A stretch of DNA of 64,000 nt from Puniceibacterium confluentis (GCF_007923445.1 NZ_VOJI01000001.1:62001-126000); one strand, 5' to 3'. Positions 45,670 through 55,393 are shown, counted from the first letter of the stretch. Program-made: numbers and translations. The notes: generated by a model not told the origin, from the sequence alone.

Positions 45670-46539
45670 TCACAAGTCGCGCGGGTCAAGTGCGTCGCGC
45701 AATCCGTCGCCCAGCAGGTTGAAGCCCAGCACGACGAGAAAGATCGCGACGCCGGGCCACAACGCCATCCAGGGCGCTTGTTCGAGAAAGTTCTTTGCCA
45801 CGTTCAGCATCGACCCCCAGCTCGGGGCCGGCGGTTGCTGCCCAAGCCCGAGAAAGGACAACGACGCCTCGGCGATGATGGCGGTGGCGATGGTCAGTGT
45901 CGCCTGCACAAGTATGGGTGGAAAAATGTTTGGCAGGATATACTTGCGGATCAGCGCAAAATGGCCAAGCCCGACGGCGCGGGCGCTTTCGACATAGTCC
46001 TCGGTCATCACGCTCATCGTCTGGGCGCGGGCCAGCCGGATGAACAGCGGCATTGCCGACAGTCCGATGGCGATCATGGCATTGGACAGGCTGGGCCCGA
46101 GAAAAGCGGCAAGCGCAATGGCGAGGATCAGGAACGGCGCGGCCAGCAACGCCTCGGTAAAGCGCGAGATCACGGCATCGGTCCAGCCGCGCAGGTATCC
46201 CGACAGCACACCCAGCGGCACGCCCAGAACGACGGCGATGAGGACGGAAACCACCCCGGCCAACAACGAGGCCTGCGCGCCCCAGATCATCCGCGACAAC
46301 ACATCCCGGCCGATTTCGTCGGTGCCGAAGGGGTGCGCCGCCGACGGGGCTTTGCGGACCGCCCCCCAGTCGGTTTCGATCGGTCCGGGCACCGGCAGCA
46401 GCGGCGCGGCCAGTGCGACGGCGACAAAAAAGATCACAAGGATCCCGCCAAGAACGGCGGACTTGCTGGCGCGGAGCTTGCGCCAGAACCGGCTGGGCGT
46501 GCGCGGGGCCGGGGCTGTGGTGACGGGCAGGATGGTCAC
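45670..46539 (-). CDS. Peptide-type ABC transporter permease (DppC/OppC family)
   Basis: The second permease of the transporter, 289 residues. FGTDEIGRDVLSRMIWGAQASL is the typical DppC periplasmic segment, and the EAA loop lies in the YVESARAVGLGHFALIRKYILPN region. About six membrane segments are expected. The start is GTG, overlapping the end of the upstream permease (GTGA); the frame is open 27 codons further without similarity. Confidence 0.92.
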   Translation of the reverse strand: MTILPVTTAPAPRTPSRFWRKLRASKSAVLGGILVIFFVAVALAAPLLPVPGPIETDWGAVRKAPSAAHPFGTDEIGRDVLSRMIWGAQASLLAGVVSVLIAVVLGVPLGVLSGYLRGWTDAVISRFTEALLAAPFLILAIALAAFLGPSLSNAMIAIGLSAMPLFIRLARAQTMSVMTEDYVESARAVGLGHFALIRKYILPNIFPPILVQATLTIATAIIAEASLSFLGLGQQPPAPSWGSMLNVAKNFLEQAPWMALWPGVAIFLVVLGFNLLGDGLRDALDPRDL

Positions 46540-47480
46540 GAGTCCTTCATCCTTGGATTCAGCACGCGATAAGCGGCGTCGGCGAGGATGTTCATGGCAA
46601 TGAACGCAACCCCGGTACACAGCACGATGCCCTGAACCACTGCATAGTCACGGTTGAACACCGCGTCGACAATCAGCTTGCCAAATCCGGGAATGGTAAA
46701 GATCTGTTCGGTCAGGACCGCGCCCGCCAGAAGCTCTCCGAACAGGAGCGTTGTCACTGTGACGATCGGCACCAGCGCGTTGCGCAGGGCATGTTTGACC
46801 AGCACCATGCGTTCCGGCAGCCCTTTGGCCCGGGCGGTGCGGACATAATCCGAGCGCAACACGCCAAGCATGGCGGAACGCGTGTGCCGCATCAGTGTCG
46901 CGGCCAGCCCGGTGCCCAGCACGAAGGCGGGCATCAGCATGGTCAGGATGGATTGCAGCGGGTCCTGTGCCAGCGGCCGGTACCCCGAGGCGGGCAGCCA
47001 GCCAAGGTTGACCGACACCAGCAGGATCAGCATGATCCCGAGCCAGAAATTGGGGACCGACAGGCCCGACAGCGCGACAAGATTGGCCAGCCAATCCACC
47101 CAGGTCCCCTTCTTGTAGGCCGAGAGCACACCGGCGGGGATACCGATCAACAGCGCGATGATCAGCGCCATCACCGCCAGCTGAAGGGTCACCGGCAGCT
47201 TTTCCCCGATCAGTTCCAACACCGGCTGCCGGGTGCGCAGCGATATTCCGAGATCGCCCTGCAAGGCGTTGCCGATCCAGGTGAGATACTGAACCGGAAT
47301 CGGATCGTTGAGACGGTATTTTTCCCGCAGAAACTCGATCATCTCGGGGTTGCGGTCTTCGCCTGCCATGACCAGCACGGGATCGCCGGGCAGCAGTTTC
47401 TGCATTCCGAACACAAAGATCGAGATCAAAATGATCGTCGGAATGGCGATCAGGATGCGGCGTCCGAGAAAGGCCAGCAT
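46536..47480 (-). CDS. Peptide-type ABC transporter permease (DppB/OppB family)
   Basis: The first permease, 314 residues. It starts MLAFLGRRILIAIPTIILIS, the usual DppB N-terminal helix, and has the PGDPVLVMAGEDRNPE loop and the EAA-type YVRTARAKGLPERMVLVKHALRNALVPIVT, in part. It follows the binding-protein gene after a 54-bp gap that holds a strong hairpin, and overlaps the second permease by four bases. Confidence 0.93.
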   Translation of the reverse strand: MLAFLGRRILIAIPTIILISIFVFGMQKLLPGDPVLVMAGEDRNPEMIEFLREKYRLNDPIPVQYLTWIGNALQGDLGISLRTRQPVLELIGEKLPVTLQLAVMALIIALLIGIPAGVLSAYKKGTWVDWLANLVALSGLSVPNFWLGIMLILLVSVNLGWLPASGYRPLAQDPLQSILTMLMPAFVLGTGLAATLMRHTRSAMLGVLRSDYVRTARAKGLPERMVLVKHALRNALVPIVTVTTLLFGELLAGAVLTEQIFTIPGFGKLIVDAVFNRDYAVVQGIVLCTGVAFIAMNILADAAYRVLNPRMKDS

Positions 47481-47499
47481 TTAACGACTCCGCTGTGGG

Positions 47500-47530
47500 G
47501 CAGGCCCGGCACCCATCGCACCGGGCCTGC
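47500..47530. repeat. Intercistronic stem-loop downstream of the binding-protein gene
   Basis: GCAGGCCCGG (47500-47509) and CCGGGCCTGC (47521-47530) form a perfect 10-bp stem with an 11-base loop. No T-run follows on the minus strand, so it is not a classic terminator; such hairpins often protect the binding-protein message or partly block read-through to the permeases. Confidence 0.6.
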
Positions 47531-47534
47531 AAGC

Positions 47535-49046
47535 TCATTGTGAAAACGACACGCCCTGCAGCCGGATCATCCCGTCGGGGTAGGGCACAAACCCCTGAAC
47601 CTTGTCGTCCAGCGCCCAGATCCAGGCCTGATGGTAAAGGTAGATGATCGGCATGTCGTCCTGCAGGATGGCAAGCGCGGAATCATAGCTTTGCTTGCGG
47701 GTCGCCATGTCGTTGGAGACCCTCGCGCCGTTCAGCAGCTCGTCGACCTGCGGGTTCGAGTAATGAGAGTCATTGATGCCGCCGTCCGTCGTCATGAACT
47801 GGTGGATATTGCCGTCGGGATCGACCCGGCCTGACCAGCCGATCTGGCTGGCGGTATAGGCGCCGGCGGTCTGATCGGACAGCAGGGTGGCAAATTCCTT
47901 GGCCAGCAGTTCGACAGTGATCCCGGCTTCGGCGGCCATTGCCTGCACCACCTGCATCAGCTGCATCTGTACCGGGTTGTTGGGCACCTGCACCTCGATC
48001 GTGATGCCATCCGCGAAACCGGCTTCTTCCAGCAGGGCCCTCGCGGCTGCCACGTCACGTTCGGGCACCGGGAAATCCTTGTTGTACCAGGGCGAGGTCG
48101 GCGGGAACGGCTGGTTGCCGGCGGCAAAGGCGCCCTCGAACACCACCTGATTGATCACCTTGCGGTCGATGGCCAGCGACAGCGCACGGCGCACTGCGGA
48201 ATTTTCTCCGATCGGGCTGGCGGCGCGTTCGCCGTTGGCGACGTTCACGGTAATTCCCTGATAGCCCAGCGAAACCGCCTGCTCCATCAGCAGAAACCCA
48301 TCGTCTGCCACCGAGGCGACATCGGTGGCGGCCAGCCGTTCCAGCATGTCCAGGTCGCCGGAACGCAGATTGGCCAGCCGCACGGTGGTGTCCGGGATCG
48401 GCAGAAAGACCACGGTGTCGAAATGGATCGCGTCGGCATCCCAGTATCCGGTGAATTTTTCCAGCACGATCCGGTCTTGCTGAACCCTTTCGACAAACTT
48501 GAAGGGTCCGGAACAGACCGGGTTGAGACCGAAATCGACGCCTGCCTCCGTCGCGGCGGTGGGGGAGACCATCATGCCGGCACGATCGGCCAACTGCGCC
48601 AGCAAGGTCGCATCGGGTGCGCCGAGGGTGAACTTGACGGTCAGATCGTCAACCGCCTCAGCGGCTGTGATCGAGGTCAGCTCGGATTTGCGGCGGCTCT
48701 CGTCCATGTTCTGGCTGCGATCGATATTGGCGACCACGGCCTTGGCGTCGAAGGCGGTTCCGTCATGAAAGGTGACGCCGTCGCGCAGGGTCATCGTCAG
48801 CTCGAGACCGTCGTCGGACCAGTCCCAGCCGGTTGCGAGTTGCGGGACGATTTCCAGTTCGGGCGTGATGTCGACCAGCTTGTCGCAGAGCGAGGCATAG
48901 ACAATCCGACCAACAAAGGTCCGCGACTGATCGGGGTCGAGGATGTCGGGATCTTCCTGCAGGCCGATGCGCAGGTCGGCGGCCTGCAGCGCCGAGGCGC
49001 TGATCCCCAGCGTCAGCGCGAGCGCAAGTGTTTTCGTGATGGTCAT
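47535..49046 (-). CDS. ABC transporter substrate-binding protein, family 5 (peptide/opine type)
   Basis: The periplasmic receptor of the transporter, 503 residues. A signal sequence (TLALALTLGISASALQAADL) is followed by the SBP family 5 pattern DPDILDPDQSRTFVGRIVYASLCDKLVDI, in part, DDGLELTMTLRDGVTFHDGTAF, and RRALSLAIDRKVINQVV. The ligand class (di/oligopeptide, opine, glutathione or similar) cannot be told by eye. Its ATG overlaps the stop of the upstream ATPase gene. Confidence 0.92.
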   Translation of the reverse strand: MTITKTLALALTLGISASALQAADLRIGLQEDPDILDPDQSRTFVGRIVYASLCDKLVDITPELEIVPQLATGWDWSDDGLELTMTLRDGVTFHDGTAFDAKAVVANIDRSQNMDESRRKSELTSITAAEAVDDLTVKFTLGAPDATLLAQLADRAGMMVSPTAATEAGVDFGLNPVCSGPFKFVERVQQDRIVLEKFTGYWDADAIHFDTVVFLPIPDTTVRLANLRSGDLDMLERLAATDVASVADDGFLLMEQAVSLGYQGITVNVANGERAASPIGENSAVRRALSLAIDRKVINQVVFEGAFAAGNQPFPPTSPWYNKDFPVPERDVAAARALLEEAGFADGITIEVQVPNNPVQMQLMQVVQAMAAEAGITVELLAKEFATLLSDQTAGAYTASQIGWSGRVDPDGNIHQFMTTDGGINDSHYSNPQVDELLNGARVSNDMATRKQSYDSALAILQDDMPIIYLYHQAWIWALDDKVQGFVPYPDGMIRLQGVSFSQ

Positions 49047-50158
49047 GTGAGTGACTCCTCTGTTGAGCTGTCGGTCTTTCCGGCGACGGTTTTCCCGTCT
49101 TCTTGCGCCCGTGCCGCGCGATATAGCGCAAACCGGGCGGTGGTGGCTGGACTGCGCATGACGGCACCGCCGTTCAGCCCCTTCAGATCCAGCGTATCGG
49201 CGAAATGGCAGGCCACCTGACGGTCACCGAGATCCTGCAACGTCGGCCGGTGGGTCTGGCAGCGTGGCTGTGCATAGGGGCACCGGGTGTGGAACCGGCA
49301 TCCCGGAGGTGGCGCAGTCGGGTTGGGCAGATCGCCTTCGAACCGCGCCCGGGCGCGGCGGGGCCTGACGCTGGCGATCGGAATCGCCGCCAGCAACGTC
49401 TCGGAATAGGGGTGGCGCGGCGCGGTAAACAGGTCTTCGGTCCGGGCGATTTCGACCACTTCGCCCAGATACATCACCGCCACCCGGTCGGCCATGTGGC
49501 GGATGACTGCCAGGTCATGGGCGATGATCACCAGGGTCAGACCGAAGGCCTCTTTGAGATCCTCGAGAATATTCACCACCTGCGCCTGGATCGACACGTC
49601 GAGTGCACTGACCGGTTCGTCCGCGACGATCAGTTTCGGGCCGGTGGCCAGCGCGCGGGCGATGCCGATACGCTGCCGCTGCCCGCCCGAAAACTCGTGT
49701 GGATACCGGTTTGCATGGCTGGGGAGCAGACCCACCCGGGCCAGAAGCTCGTTGGTCCTGGCCCGTCGCTGGGCCTTGTCCCCGATGCCGTGGGTTATCA
49801 GCGGCTCTTCGATCAGGGCGCCGACGGTCATCCGCGGATTGAGCGATGAAAACGGATCCTGAAAGATGAATTGCAGGTCGCGGCGCAAATCCCGCAGAGC
49901 GCGCGGATCCAATTGTGCGATGTCGCGGCCCCCGTACCAGACCGAACCCTCGGACGGGTCGATCAACCGCACCAGCAGGCGCGCAAGCGTCGACTTTCCG
50001 CAGCCGCTTTCGCCGACGATCGCCACGGTTTCGCCCTGCAGAATCTGCAAGTCGACTCCATCGACGGCGCGCACGATGGTGTTGGCGCCGAACAGCGGTT
50101 TGCGGGTCACGAAATCGCGCCGCAACCCCTGGGCGCTCAGGATCACCGGGGCGCTCAC
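49043..50158 (-). CDS. Peptide-type ABC transporter ATP-binding protein (DppF/OppF family)
   Basis: The second ATPase, 371 residues, starting at a GTG that overlaps the upstream ATPase stop (GTGA). Walker A is GESGCGKST, the signature is FSGGQRQRIGIARAL, and Walker B is LIVADEPVSALD; the C-terminal oligopeptide/dipeptide extension has PGCRFHTRCPYAQ. A further stretch after about residue 330 (NGGAVMRSPATTARFALYRA) lies beyond the usual family end. The open frame extends 47 codons upstream of the GTG but is out of family. Confidence 0.92.
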   Translation of the reverse strand: MSAPVILSAQGLRRDFVTRKPLFGANTIVRAVDGVDLQILQGETVAIVGESGCGKSTLARLLVRLIDPSEGSVWYGGRDIAQLDPRALRDLRRDLQFIFQDPFSSLNPRMTVGALIEEPLITHGIGDKAQRRARTNELLARVGLLPSHANRYPHEFSGGQRQRIGIARALATGPKLIVADEPVSALDVSIQAQVVNILEDLKEAFGLTLVIIAHDLAVIRHMADRVAVMYLGEVVEIARTEDLFTAPRHPYSETLLAAIPIASVRPRRARARFEGDLPNPTAPPPGCRFHTRCPYAQPRCQTHRPTLQDLGDRQVACHFADTLDLKGLNGGAVMRSPATTARFALYRAARAQEDGKTVAGKTDSSTEESLT

Positions 50159-51156
50159 AGGGCGACCGCGCGCGGCCGTGACGGCTGCTCCAGCGGCGCA
50201 TGAAAGCAGGCCACCGCGTGATCCGATCCCAGTTCGGCCAGCATCGGGACGGTGTTGCACACCGCCGAGGCAAAGGGACAGCGGCTGGCAAAGCGGCACC
50301 CTGGCGGCATTTCGGCCGCCTGCGGAACCACTCCGGGAATTGTCACCAACCTGTCTGCGCGGGCCCCAAGCGACGGCATCGAGGCCATGAGGCCGATCGT
50401 GTAGGGGTGCTGCGGGTCGTCAAAGATCCGGGCAACAGGGCCAATTTCGACGATGCGACCGGCATACATCACCGCAACCTCGTCCGCCATTTCGGCCACC
50501 ACCCCCAGATCGTGGGTGATCAGGATCATCGCGGCGCCGGTTTCCGCCTGCAGGTCGCGCATCAGGTTGAGGATTTGCGCCTGAATGGTCACGTCCAGAG
50601 CCGTTGTGGGTTCGTCGGCGATCAGCAGTTCCGGGTCATTGGCCAGTGCCATGGCGATCATCGCCCGCTGGCGCATGCCGCCGGACAGCTCGTGCGGATA
50701 CGCGTCCAGTCGACGCGCCGCTGCCGGGATCCGGACCCGTTCGAGCATTTCAAGTGCTCGGGCGCGGGCGGCCTCCCGGCCCACCCGCTTGTGGCGTCGC
50801 ACGGACTCGGCGATCTGTTCGCCGATCTTCAACGACGGGTTCAGGGAAGACATCGGCTCCTGAAAGATCATTGCCATCCGGTCGCCCCGCACGCGACCAA
50901 GCGCGCCCTGCGTCATCGCGAGAAGATCCTGACCGCCAAAAACCGCCGTGCCACTTGCCACGGACAGGGGCGGCGTCTGCAACAGACCCATCAGGGCGAG
51001 TGATGTCAGGCTTTTGCCGCAGCCGCTTTCGCCTACGATACACAGCGTCTTGCCCGGGTTCAGGGTGAACGAAATCCGGTCGACCAGCGCAGGGCCGACC
51101 CCTGCGACGCGAATGGACAGGTCGCGCACCTCGAGCAACGGGGTGTTCATGGTCAC
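50155..51156 (-). CDS. Peptide-type ABC transporter ATP-binding protein (DppD/OppD family)
   Basis: The first ATPase, 333 residues. Walker A is GESGCGKSL, the signature is ELSGGMRQRAMIAMAL, Walker B is LLIADEPTTALD, and the C-terminal zone has PGCRFASRCPFA. The start is GTG 51156, overlapping the regulator stop by GTGA, or ATG 51150 two codons inside. It is directly coupled to the FadR-type regulator gene, so the regulator and transporter are made together. Confidence 0.93.
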   Translation of the reverse strand: MTMNTPLLEVRDLSIRVAGVGPALVDRISFTLNPGKTLCIVGESGCGKSLTSLALMGLLQTPPLSVASGTAVFGGQDLLAMTQGALGRVRGDRMAMIFQEPMSSLNPSLKIGEQIAESVRRHKRVGREAARARALEMLERVRIPAAARRLDAYPHELSGGMRQRAMIAMALANDPELLIADEPTTALDVTIQAQILNLMRDLQAETGAAMILITHDLGVVAEMADEVAVMYAGRIVEIGPVARIFDDPQHPYTIGLMASMPSLGARADRLVTIPGVVPQAAEMPPGCRFASRCPFASAVCNTVPMLAELGSDHAVACFHAPLEQPSRPRAVAL

Positions 51157-51869
51157 GGCCTGTCCCCTGGATAAACGGCCCTGAGGTTCAGGGACAACAA
51201 AGACAGGTGTTCGCGCATCGTCGCCCGCGCGCCGTCAGTATCGTGCCGGGCAATGGCGGACACGATCGACCGGTGCTGCTGGGTGTAGAGACGGCGCAGT
51301 TCCGGAGAGCGGGCGCGGTCGCGCTGATCTTGCCAGGTCTGCGACGTGCGCACCGCATCCAGAAGCGCGAAGGCGGTCATCAGGATCGGGTTGCCGGCGA
51401 CCCGGGCGATCAGCCGGTGCAGCGAACCATCCCACAGTTCGGCGGATTCTGCGTCCGATGTCTGGTCGATGCGATCCACCAGGTGGTGCATCCGGACCAG
51501 ATCCTCGGGGCCGGCGCGCTGGGCGCAGAGCGCGGCAAGTTCCGGCTCCAGGCACAGCCGCGCTTCCATCACGCTCAGCGGGTTGGCCTCGGCGCTGATT
51601 TCGGCAGCCAGCTTGCCCTTGGGATCCGGCGGCTGGCCGATGAATGTGCCCTTGCCCTGACGCCGCCAGATCAGCCCCTCGGCTTCGAGCGCATCCAGCG
51701 CGCGGCGCAGGCCGCGACGCCCGACATTCAGTTGCACCGACAGGTCGCGTTCATTCGGCAGCTTGCCATCTGCATCCAACCCGCCACCGGCAATCAGCTT
51801 GCGGACGTCGGCCAGCACCTGAGAGGCATTCCGGGGTGAGGAGTCTTCTGACGGCACGGCAGCGCGCAT
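51153..51869 (-). CDS. GntR-family regulator, FadR subfamily (FCD domain)
   Basis: The 238-residue protein has an N-terminal winged helix (DGKLPNERDLSVQLNVGRRG, then LRRALDALEAEGLIWRRQGKGTF) and a C-terminal helical FCD ligand domain (SVMEARLCLEPELAALCA; DGSLHRLIARVAGNPIL; HRSIVSAIARHDTDGARATM) with the His/Asp pattern of metal-dependent ligand binding. The frame extends to a GTG at 51884; I place the start at ATG 51869 with limited certainty. As first gene of the transporter operon, with an inverted repeat in its promoter, it is probably autoregulated. Confidence 0.88.
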   Translation of the reverse strand: MRAAVPSEDSSPRNASQVLADVRKLIAGGGLDADGKLPNERDLSVQLNVGRRGLRRALDALEAEGLIWRRQGKGTFIGQPPDPKGKLAAEISAEANPLSVMEARLCLEPELAALCAQRAGPEDLVRMHHLVDRIDQTSDAESAELWDGSLHRLIARVAGNPILMTAFALLDAVRTSQTWQDQRDRARSPELRRLYTQQHRSIVSAIARHDTDGARATMREHLSLLSLNLRAVYPGDRP

Positions 51870-51914
51870 CCTTTGCAAAACCACACGCGACGATACCGGA
51901 TGGGATCAGCGTGC

Positions 51915-51953
51915 GAACCATTTAAGGATTGGTTCATCTGTGCCGTCTGTCAA
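51915..51953 (-). promoter_or_regulatory. Promoter and likely GntR operator for the peptide ABC operon
   Basis: On the minus strand a perfect -35 TTGACA (51948-51953) is followed after 17 bp by AATCCT. The inverted repeat GAACCA-N9-TGGTTC (51915-51920, 51930-51935) covers this weak -10 zone. That is the position expected of an operator for the regulator encoded by the first gene. Confidence 0.5.
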
Positions 51954-52042
51954 TCCCTTTCCATTCAGCATGGCGACGATGTTCTGCGGATGGTCCGGCG
52001 GTACGCAAGATATTCTCGCACCGTTTGAAGCAGGGAACAGGG

Positions 52043-52070
52043 AAAAAAGCCCGGAGCCTGGGCTCCGGGC
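52043..52070 (-). terminator. Intrinsic terminator after the cytochrome c gene
   Basis: A perfect 10-bp GC inverted repeat (52049-52058 and 52061-52070, two-base spacer) is followed on the minus strand by six T residues (complement of A52043-52048). It ends the molybdenum hydroxylase-cytochrome operon. Confidence 0.85.
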
Positions 52071-52092
52071 CGTCCGTTAAATTCCGCAGACC

Positions 52093-52692
52093 CTAGCTTT
52101 CGGGGCACATGGCTCCGGTGTCGATCCAGGCCTGCACCAATTCACCCAAAATTGCCTGCGTCCCCGGGGCAGGGGTCCGACCCTCGCCCGGAGTCCAGCC
52201 CCAGCCAACCAATCCGTCTTCGGCCATATGCTCGTGGATCTCGGCAAGGTCCCGGCCGCCGTTGCGCGCGGGGTCCTTCAGTTGCGCGCAGATCTCTGGC
52301 GCGGACTTGCCGACCCACGCCATTTCAACGGGCGCAAGTTGCCACGGCACGTGTCCTGGAATCGACCCGTCTCCGGTGGAATACGCGACATTTTCCGAAC
52401 CGTGGCAGGTGGTGCAATACATCCCGGGCGCCCCGAAGTCGGCCACGCCCCGTTGGACAGGCGGCATGTGGGGATGCATGTCATCCCCCTGCAAAGGCGT
52501 GTCGCCCCTTGGGTGGCAGTTCAGGCAGCGCGGGCTTTCGATGACTTTCATCATCTCCTGAAACACAGCGACCGACCGTTCCTCATCGTTTTGGACCCCG
52601 GCGAATTCATCGGCGGTTTTCAGGCCGTTGACGGTTTCGGCCGACGCCGCGCCGGCGAGGGTCAGGCCGAGGGCAAGGATAAGACGTTTCAT
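52093..52692 (-). CDS. Exported diheme c-type cytochrome, probable redox partner of the molybdenum hydroxylase
   Basis: The 199-residue protein has a signal peptide ([18 protein letters not shown]) and two heme c attachment motifs, CLNCH (56-60) and CTTCH (93-97), so it is a periplasmic diheme protein. HPHMPPV and GWGWTPG are further conserved-looking blocks. Its start follows the large subunit stop with no gap. The likely role is to take electrons from the hydroxylase to the respiratory chain. Similar proteins are often annotated as an isoquinoline 1-oxidoreductase subunit. Confidence 0.85.
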   Translation of the reverse strand: MKRLILALGLTLAGAASAETVNGLKTADEFAGVQNDEERSVAVFQEMMKVIESPRCLNCHPRGDTPLQGDDMHPHMPPVQRGVADFGAPGMYCTTCHGSENVAYSTGDGSIPGHVPWQLAPVEMAWVGKSAPEICAQLKDPARNGGRDLAEIHEHMAEDGLVGWGWTPGEGRTPAPGTQAILGELVQAWIDTGAMCPES

Positions 52693-54867
52693 TCAGGCAC
52701 CTGCAGATTTGAAGGGAAGACGGCGCACGGCCTGTCCTGTCAGCGCGCGCCAGGCATTGGCCACGGCGGGTGCGATCGGGGGCGTACCCGGCTCTCCGAT
52801 GCCGGTGGGATCGGCGACGCTGTTGATGATCGCAACCTCGATCTCGGGCATTTCGTGGATGCGCAACATGCGATACGTGTCAAAGTTCTTCTGGGCCACG
52901 ACGCCACCCTCCAGCAGCGTCAACTCGTTGAACAGGGCCGTCCCCAGGCCATAGCCAACCGCGCCTTCGACCTGCGCGCGGATCACGTTGGGGTTTACCG
53001 CGACTCCGCAATCCACCGCCACCCAGACCTTGTGTACCCGCGGATAGCCGCCCGCGTCCGACACTTCGACGATCTGCGCCACGTAGGTGCTGAAACTTTC
53101 GTGCAGAGCCAGACCATAAGCCCGGTCGCCCTTGACCCGCTCGCCGTCCCATCCGGCGATCTCGGCGACCTTTTCCAGTACGGCCCGGTCGCGCCCAGCT
53201 TCGGATTTCAAAAGGTCCAAACGTCCCTGCACCGGATCTTTCCCCGCTTTTTCAAGCAGTTCGTCCAGGAATACTTCGGTTGCATAGGCAGTGTGGGTGT
53301 GGCCCACAGAGCGCCACCAGAGAACCGACAGCGGGCTTTCCATCCGCACCCAGTTCACCCGCAGCGCAGGCAGGTCATAGGGCATCTTGGTCGATCCCTC
53401 ATAAGACGTCGGGTCCGTGCCTTCGGATTTGCCATCGTCAAAGAAGGTGTCCAGCATGATCGACTGGTTGGCAACGGTGTTTTCCCAACCAACGATGTTG
53501 CCGTCCGCGTCGAGACCGGCCCGCATGCGATGCACCGTCAAGGGACGATAATAGCCGCCGGTCAGGTCGTCCTCGCGGGTCCAGACCAGCTTCCATGCTC
53601 CGTCGCTGCCCGCAGCCTTTGCAATCTCGGCGATTTCGCTGCCGATCTGGGCGGTGGTCTGGGCGCGGCGTCCAAAGCTGCCCCCCGCAAGCATCACGTT
53701 CAGCGCGACGTCTGCGCCATCCAGGCCCAGAACCCGGGCCACCGCACCCTTGTCGACCCCCGGAAATTGCGCGCCCATCCACATCTCGGCCTTGCCGTCC
53801 TTCAGTTCAAGCACCGCGTCCAGCGGCTCCATCGGGGCATGCGCCAGATATGGAAACCGGAATTCCGCTTCGTGCACGATCTCGGCAGCGTCGATCGCGG
53901 CACCGGAGTCACCGGTTTCTTCGACCACGACCCCGCCTTCGCGTGTCGCTGCCTGTGAGAAATCCTCATAGATCTGATCACTTGAACGCGTCTCCGCCAT
54001 GCTGGTGTCCCACGAGACTGTCAGCAGGCTGCGGCCCTTGAGCGCCGCGCCCGTCGATGTGGCATAGACGGCGACACCCTGCGGGATCTGGCGGACGGCA
54101 ACCACGCCTTTGACCTCCAGTGCTGCGCTGGCATCGAACGAAGCGACGGCTGCGCCAACAACATCGGGGTGTTTCACGACAACCGTCTGCATGCCCTCGC
54201 GATGGACGTCCATGGTGAATATCGCAGTGCCATCGGACTTGGCAGCGGTGTCCAGCTTGGGTCGGTCGGTTCCGATCAGTTTGAATTCACTGGGATTCTT
54301 CAACGCCGGTTCCACAGGCACCGTCTGCCGCGCCGCAGCTTCGGCAAGATCGCCGAACGAGGCGGACTGACCACTTTGCGCATGTGTGACGACGCCGTCC
54401 GCGACACTGATTTCCGTTGCCGGGACGTCCCATGCCTCGGCGGCTGCGGCAACCATCATGGCGCGGGCGGCGGCGCCGGCCTGCCGCATCTGGATGTAGG
54501 AATTCGCCATCGCAGTCGAGCCGCCGGTGGCCTGCAAGCCAAAGAACAGGTTCTTGTAAAGCTCGTCATTGGCAGGGGCGGATTCGGCACGCATCTGGGC
54601 CCAGCTGGCGTCCATTTCCTCGGCCACTAGCGTGGCAAGGCCGGTAAAGGGCCCCTGACCGAATTCGATGTGCTTGATCATCACCGTCACGGTGTTGTCC
54701 GGCGCCACGCGCACAAAGGCATTTGGCGCGAACGTCCCTGCGGCGGATCCGTCCTTGCTCAGCACGGCAGCCGCGCCGGACTGCGCACGGCCCTTTATCG
54801 GCAGCGCAAGTCCGATCACGAGGCCGGCCCCGGTGGCGAGAAACTGTCTGCGGCTTTGAATGGTCAT
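52693..54867 (-). CDS. Xanthine dehydrogenase-family molybdopterin-binding subunit (isoquinoline 1-oxidoreductase beta type)
   Basis: The 724-residue catalytic subunit begins with a twin-arginine signal ([19 protein letters not shown]), so the enzyme is exported folded with its cofactor. [26 protein letters not shown] and the C-terminal [16 protein letters not shown], whose Glu is the presumed catalytic base, match the isoquinoline/aldehyde oxidoreductase branch. The substrate, an N-heterocycle or aldehyde, is not defined. It sits 3 bp after the iron-sulfur subunit gene. Confidence 0.9.
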   Translation of the reverse strand: MTIQSRRQFLATGAGLVIGLALPIKGRAQSGAAAVLSKDGSAAGTFAPNAFVRVAPDNTVTVMIKHIEFGQGPFTGLATLVAEEMDASWAQMRAESAPANDELYKNLFFGLQATGGSTAMANSYIQMRQAGAAARAMMVAAAAEAWDVPATEISVADGVVTHAQSGQSASFGDLAEAAARQTVPVEPALKNPSEFKLIGTDRPKLDTAAKSDGTAIFTMDVHREGMQTVVVKHPDVVGAAVASFDASAALEVKGVVAVRQIPQGVAVYATSTGAALKGRSLLTVSWDTSMAETRSSDQIYEDFSQAATREGGVVVEETGDSGAAIDAAEIVHEAEFRFPYLAHAPMEPLDAVLELKDGKAEMWMGAQFPGVDKGAVARVLGLDGADVALNVMLAGGSFGRRAQTTAQIGSEIAEIAKAAGSDGAWKLVWTREDDLTGGYYRPLTVHRMRAGLDADGNIVGWENTVANQSIMLDTFFDDGKSEGTDPTSYEGSTKMPYDLPALRVNWVRMESPLSVLWWRSVGHTHTAYATEVFLDELLEKAGKDPVQGRLDLLKSEAGRDRAVLEKVAEIAGWDGERVKGDRAYGLALHESFSTYVAQIVEVSDAGGYPRVHKVWVAVDCGVAVNPNVIRAQVEGAVGYGLGTALFNELTLLEGGVVAQKNFDTYRMLRIHEMPEIEVAIINSVADPTGIGEPGTPPIAPAVANAWRALTGQAVRRLPFKSAGA

Positions 54868-54870
54868 GGC

Positions 54871-55329
54871 TCAACCCTCCATCGAGTCAGCGGCGTCATG
54901 AATGGCCTGACGGATCCGCACATAGGTGGCGCAGCGGCAGACGTTCCCGGCCATCGCGGCATCAATATCGTCGTCAGTGGGTTTGGGCACCTCGCGCAGC
55001 AACGCCGTGGCGCTGATGATCTGGCCGGATTGGCACCAGCCGCATTGCGGCACATCCAAACCCTGCCAGGCAGCGGCCACCGCCTCTGCTTCGCGGCCTT
55101 CCAGGCCTTCAATGGTTTCGATGCTGGCGCCGTCAACGGATCCGACCGGTGTGATGCAGGTCCGGCGCGGCATCCCGTCGACCATCATGGTGCAGGCGCC
55201 GCACTGGGCAACGCCGCAGCCAAACTTGCTGCCTGTCAGGCGCAGTTCGTCCCGGACAACCCAAAGCAAGGGTGTATCCGCCTCGACATCGACAGTGACG
55301 TCCCTGCCGTTGATTGTGAAGTTTGTCAT
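54871..55329 (-). CDS. [2Fe-2S] subunit of the molybdenum hydroxylase (isoquinoline 1-oxidoreductase alpha type)
   Basis: The 152-residue protein carries two [2Fe-2S] clusters: a plant-ferredoxin type with cysteines 38, 43, 46 and 58 (FGCGVAQCGACTMMVDG), and the family-specific helical cluster with cysteines 96, 99, 131 and 133 (CGWCQSGQ; CRCATYVRIRQA). It has no signal peptide, so it would be co-exported with the twin-arginine subunit. It is the first gene of the three-gene operon. Confidence 0.93.
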   Translation of the reverse strand: MTNFTINGRDVTVDVEADTPLLWVVRDELRLTGSKFGCGVAQCGACTMMVDGMPRRTCITPVGSVDGASIETIEGLEGREAEAVAAAWQGLDVPQCGWCQSGQIISATALLREVPKPTDDDIDAAMAGNVCRCATYVRIRQAIHDAADSMEG

Positions 55330-55393
55330 CTGACCACCCTCTGTTGACGTTTCGAAACCGGCGTCATGTGCGCGCCGCTCATCACAAGGTTTT

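Noticed and set aside
45022-46572. 516-codon rightward open frame
   Set aside because: Antisense to the DUF1028 and permease genes, with shadow-frame composition.
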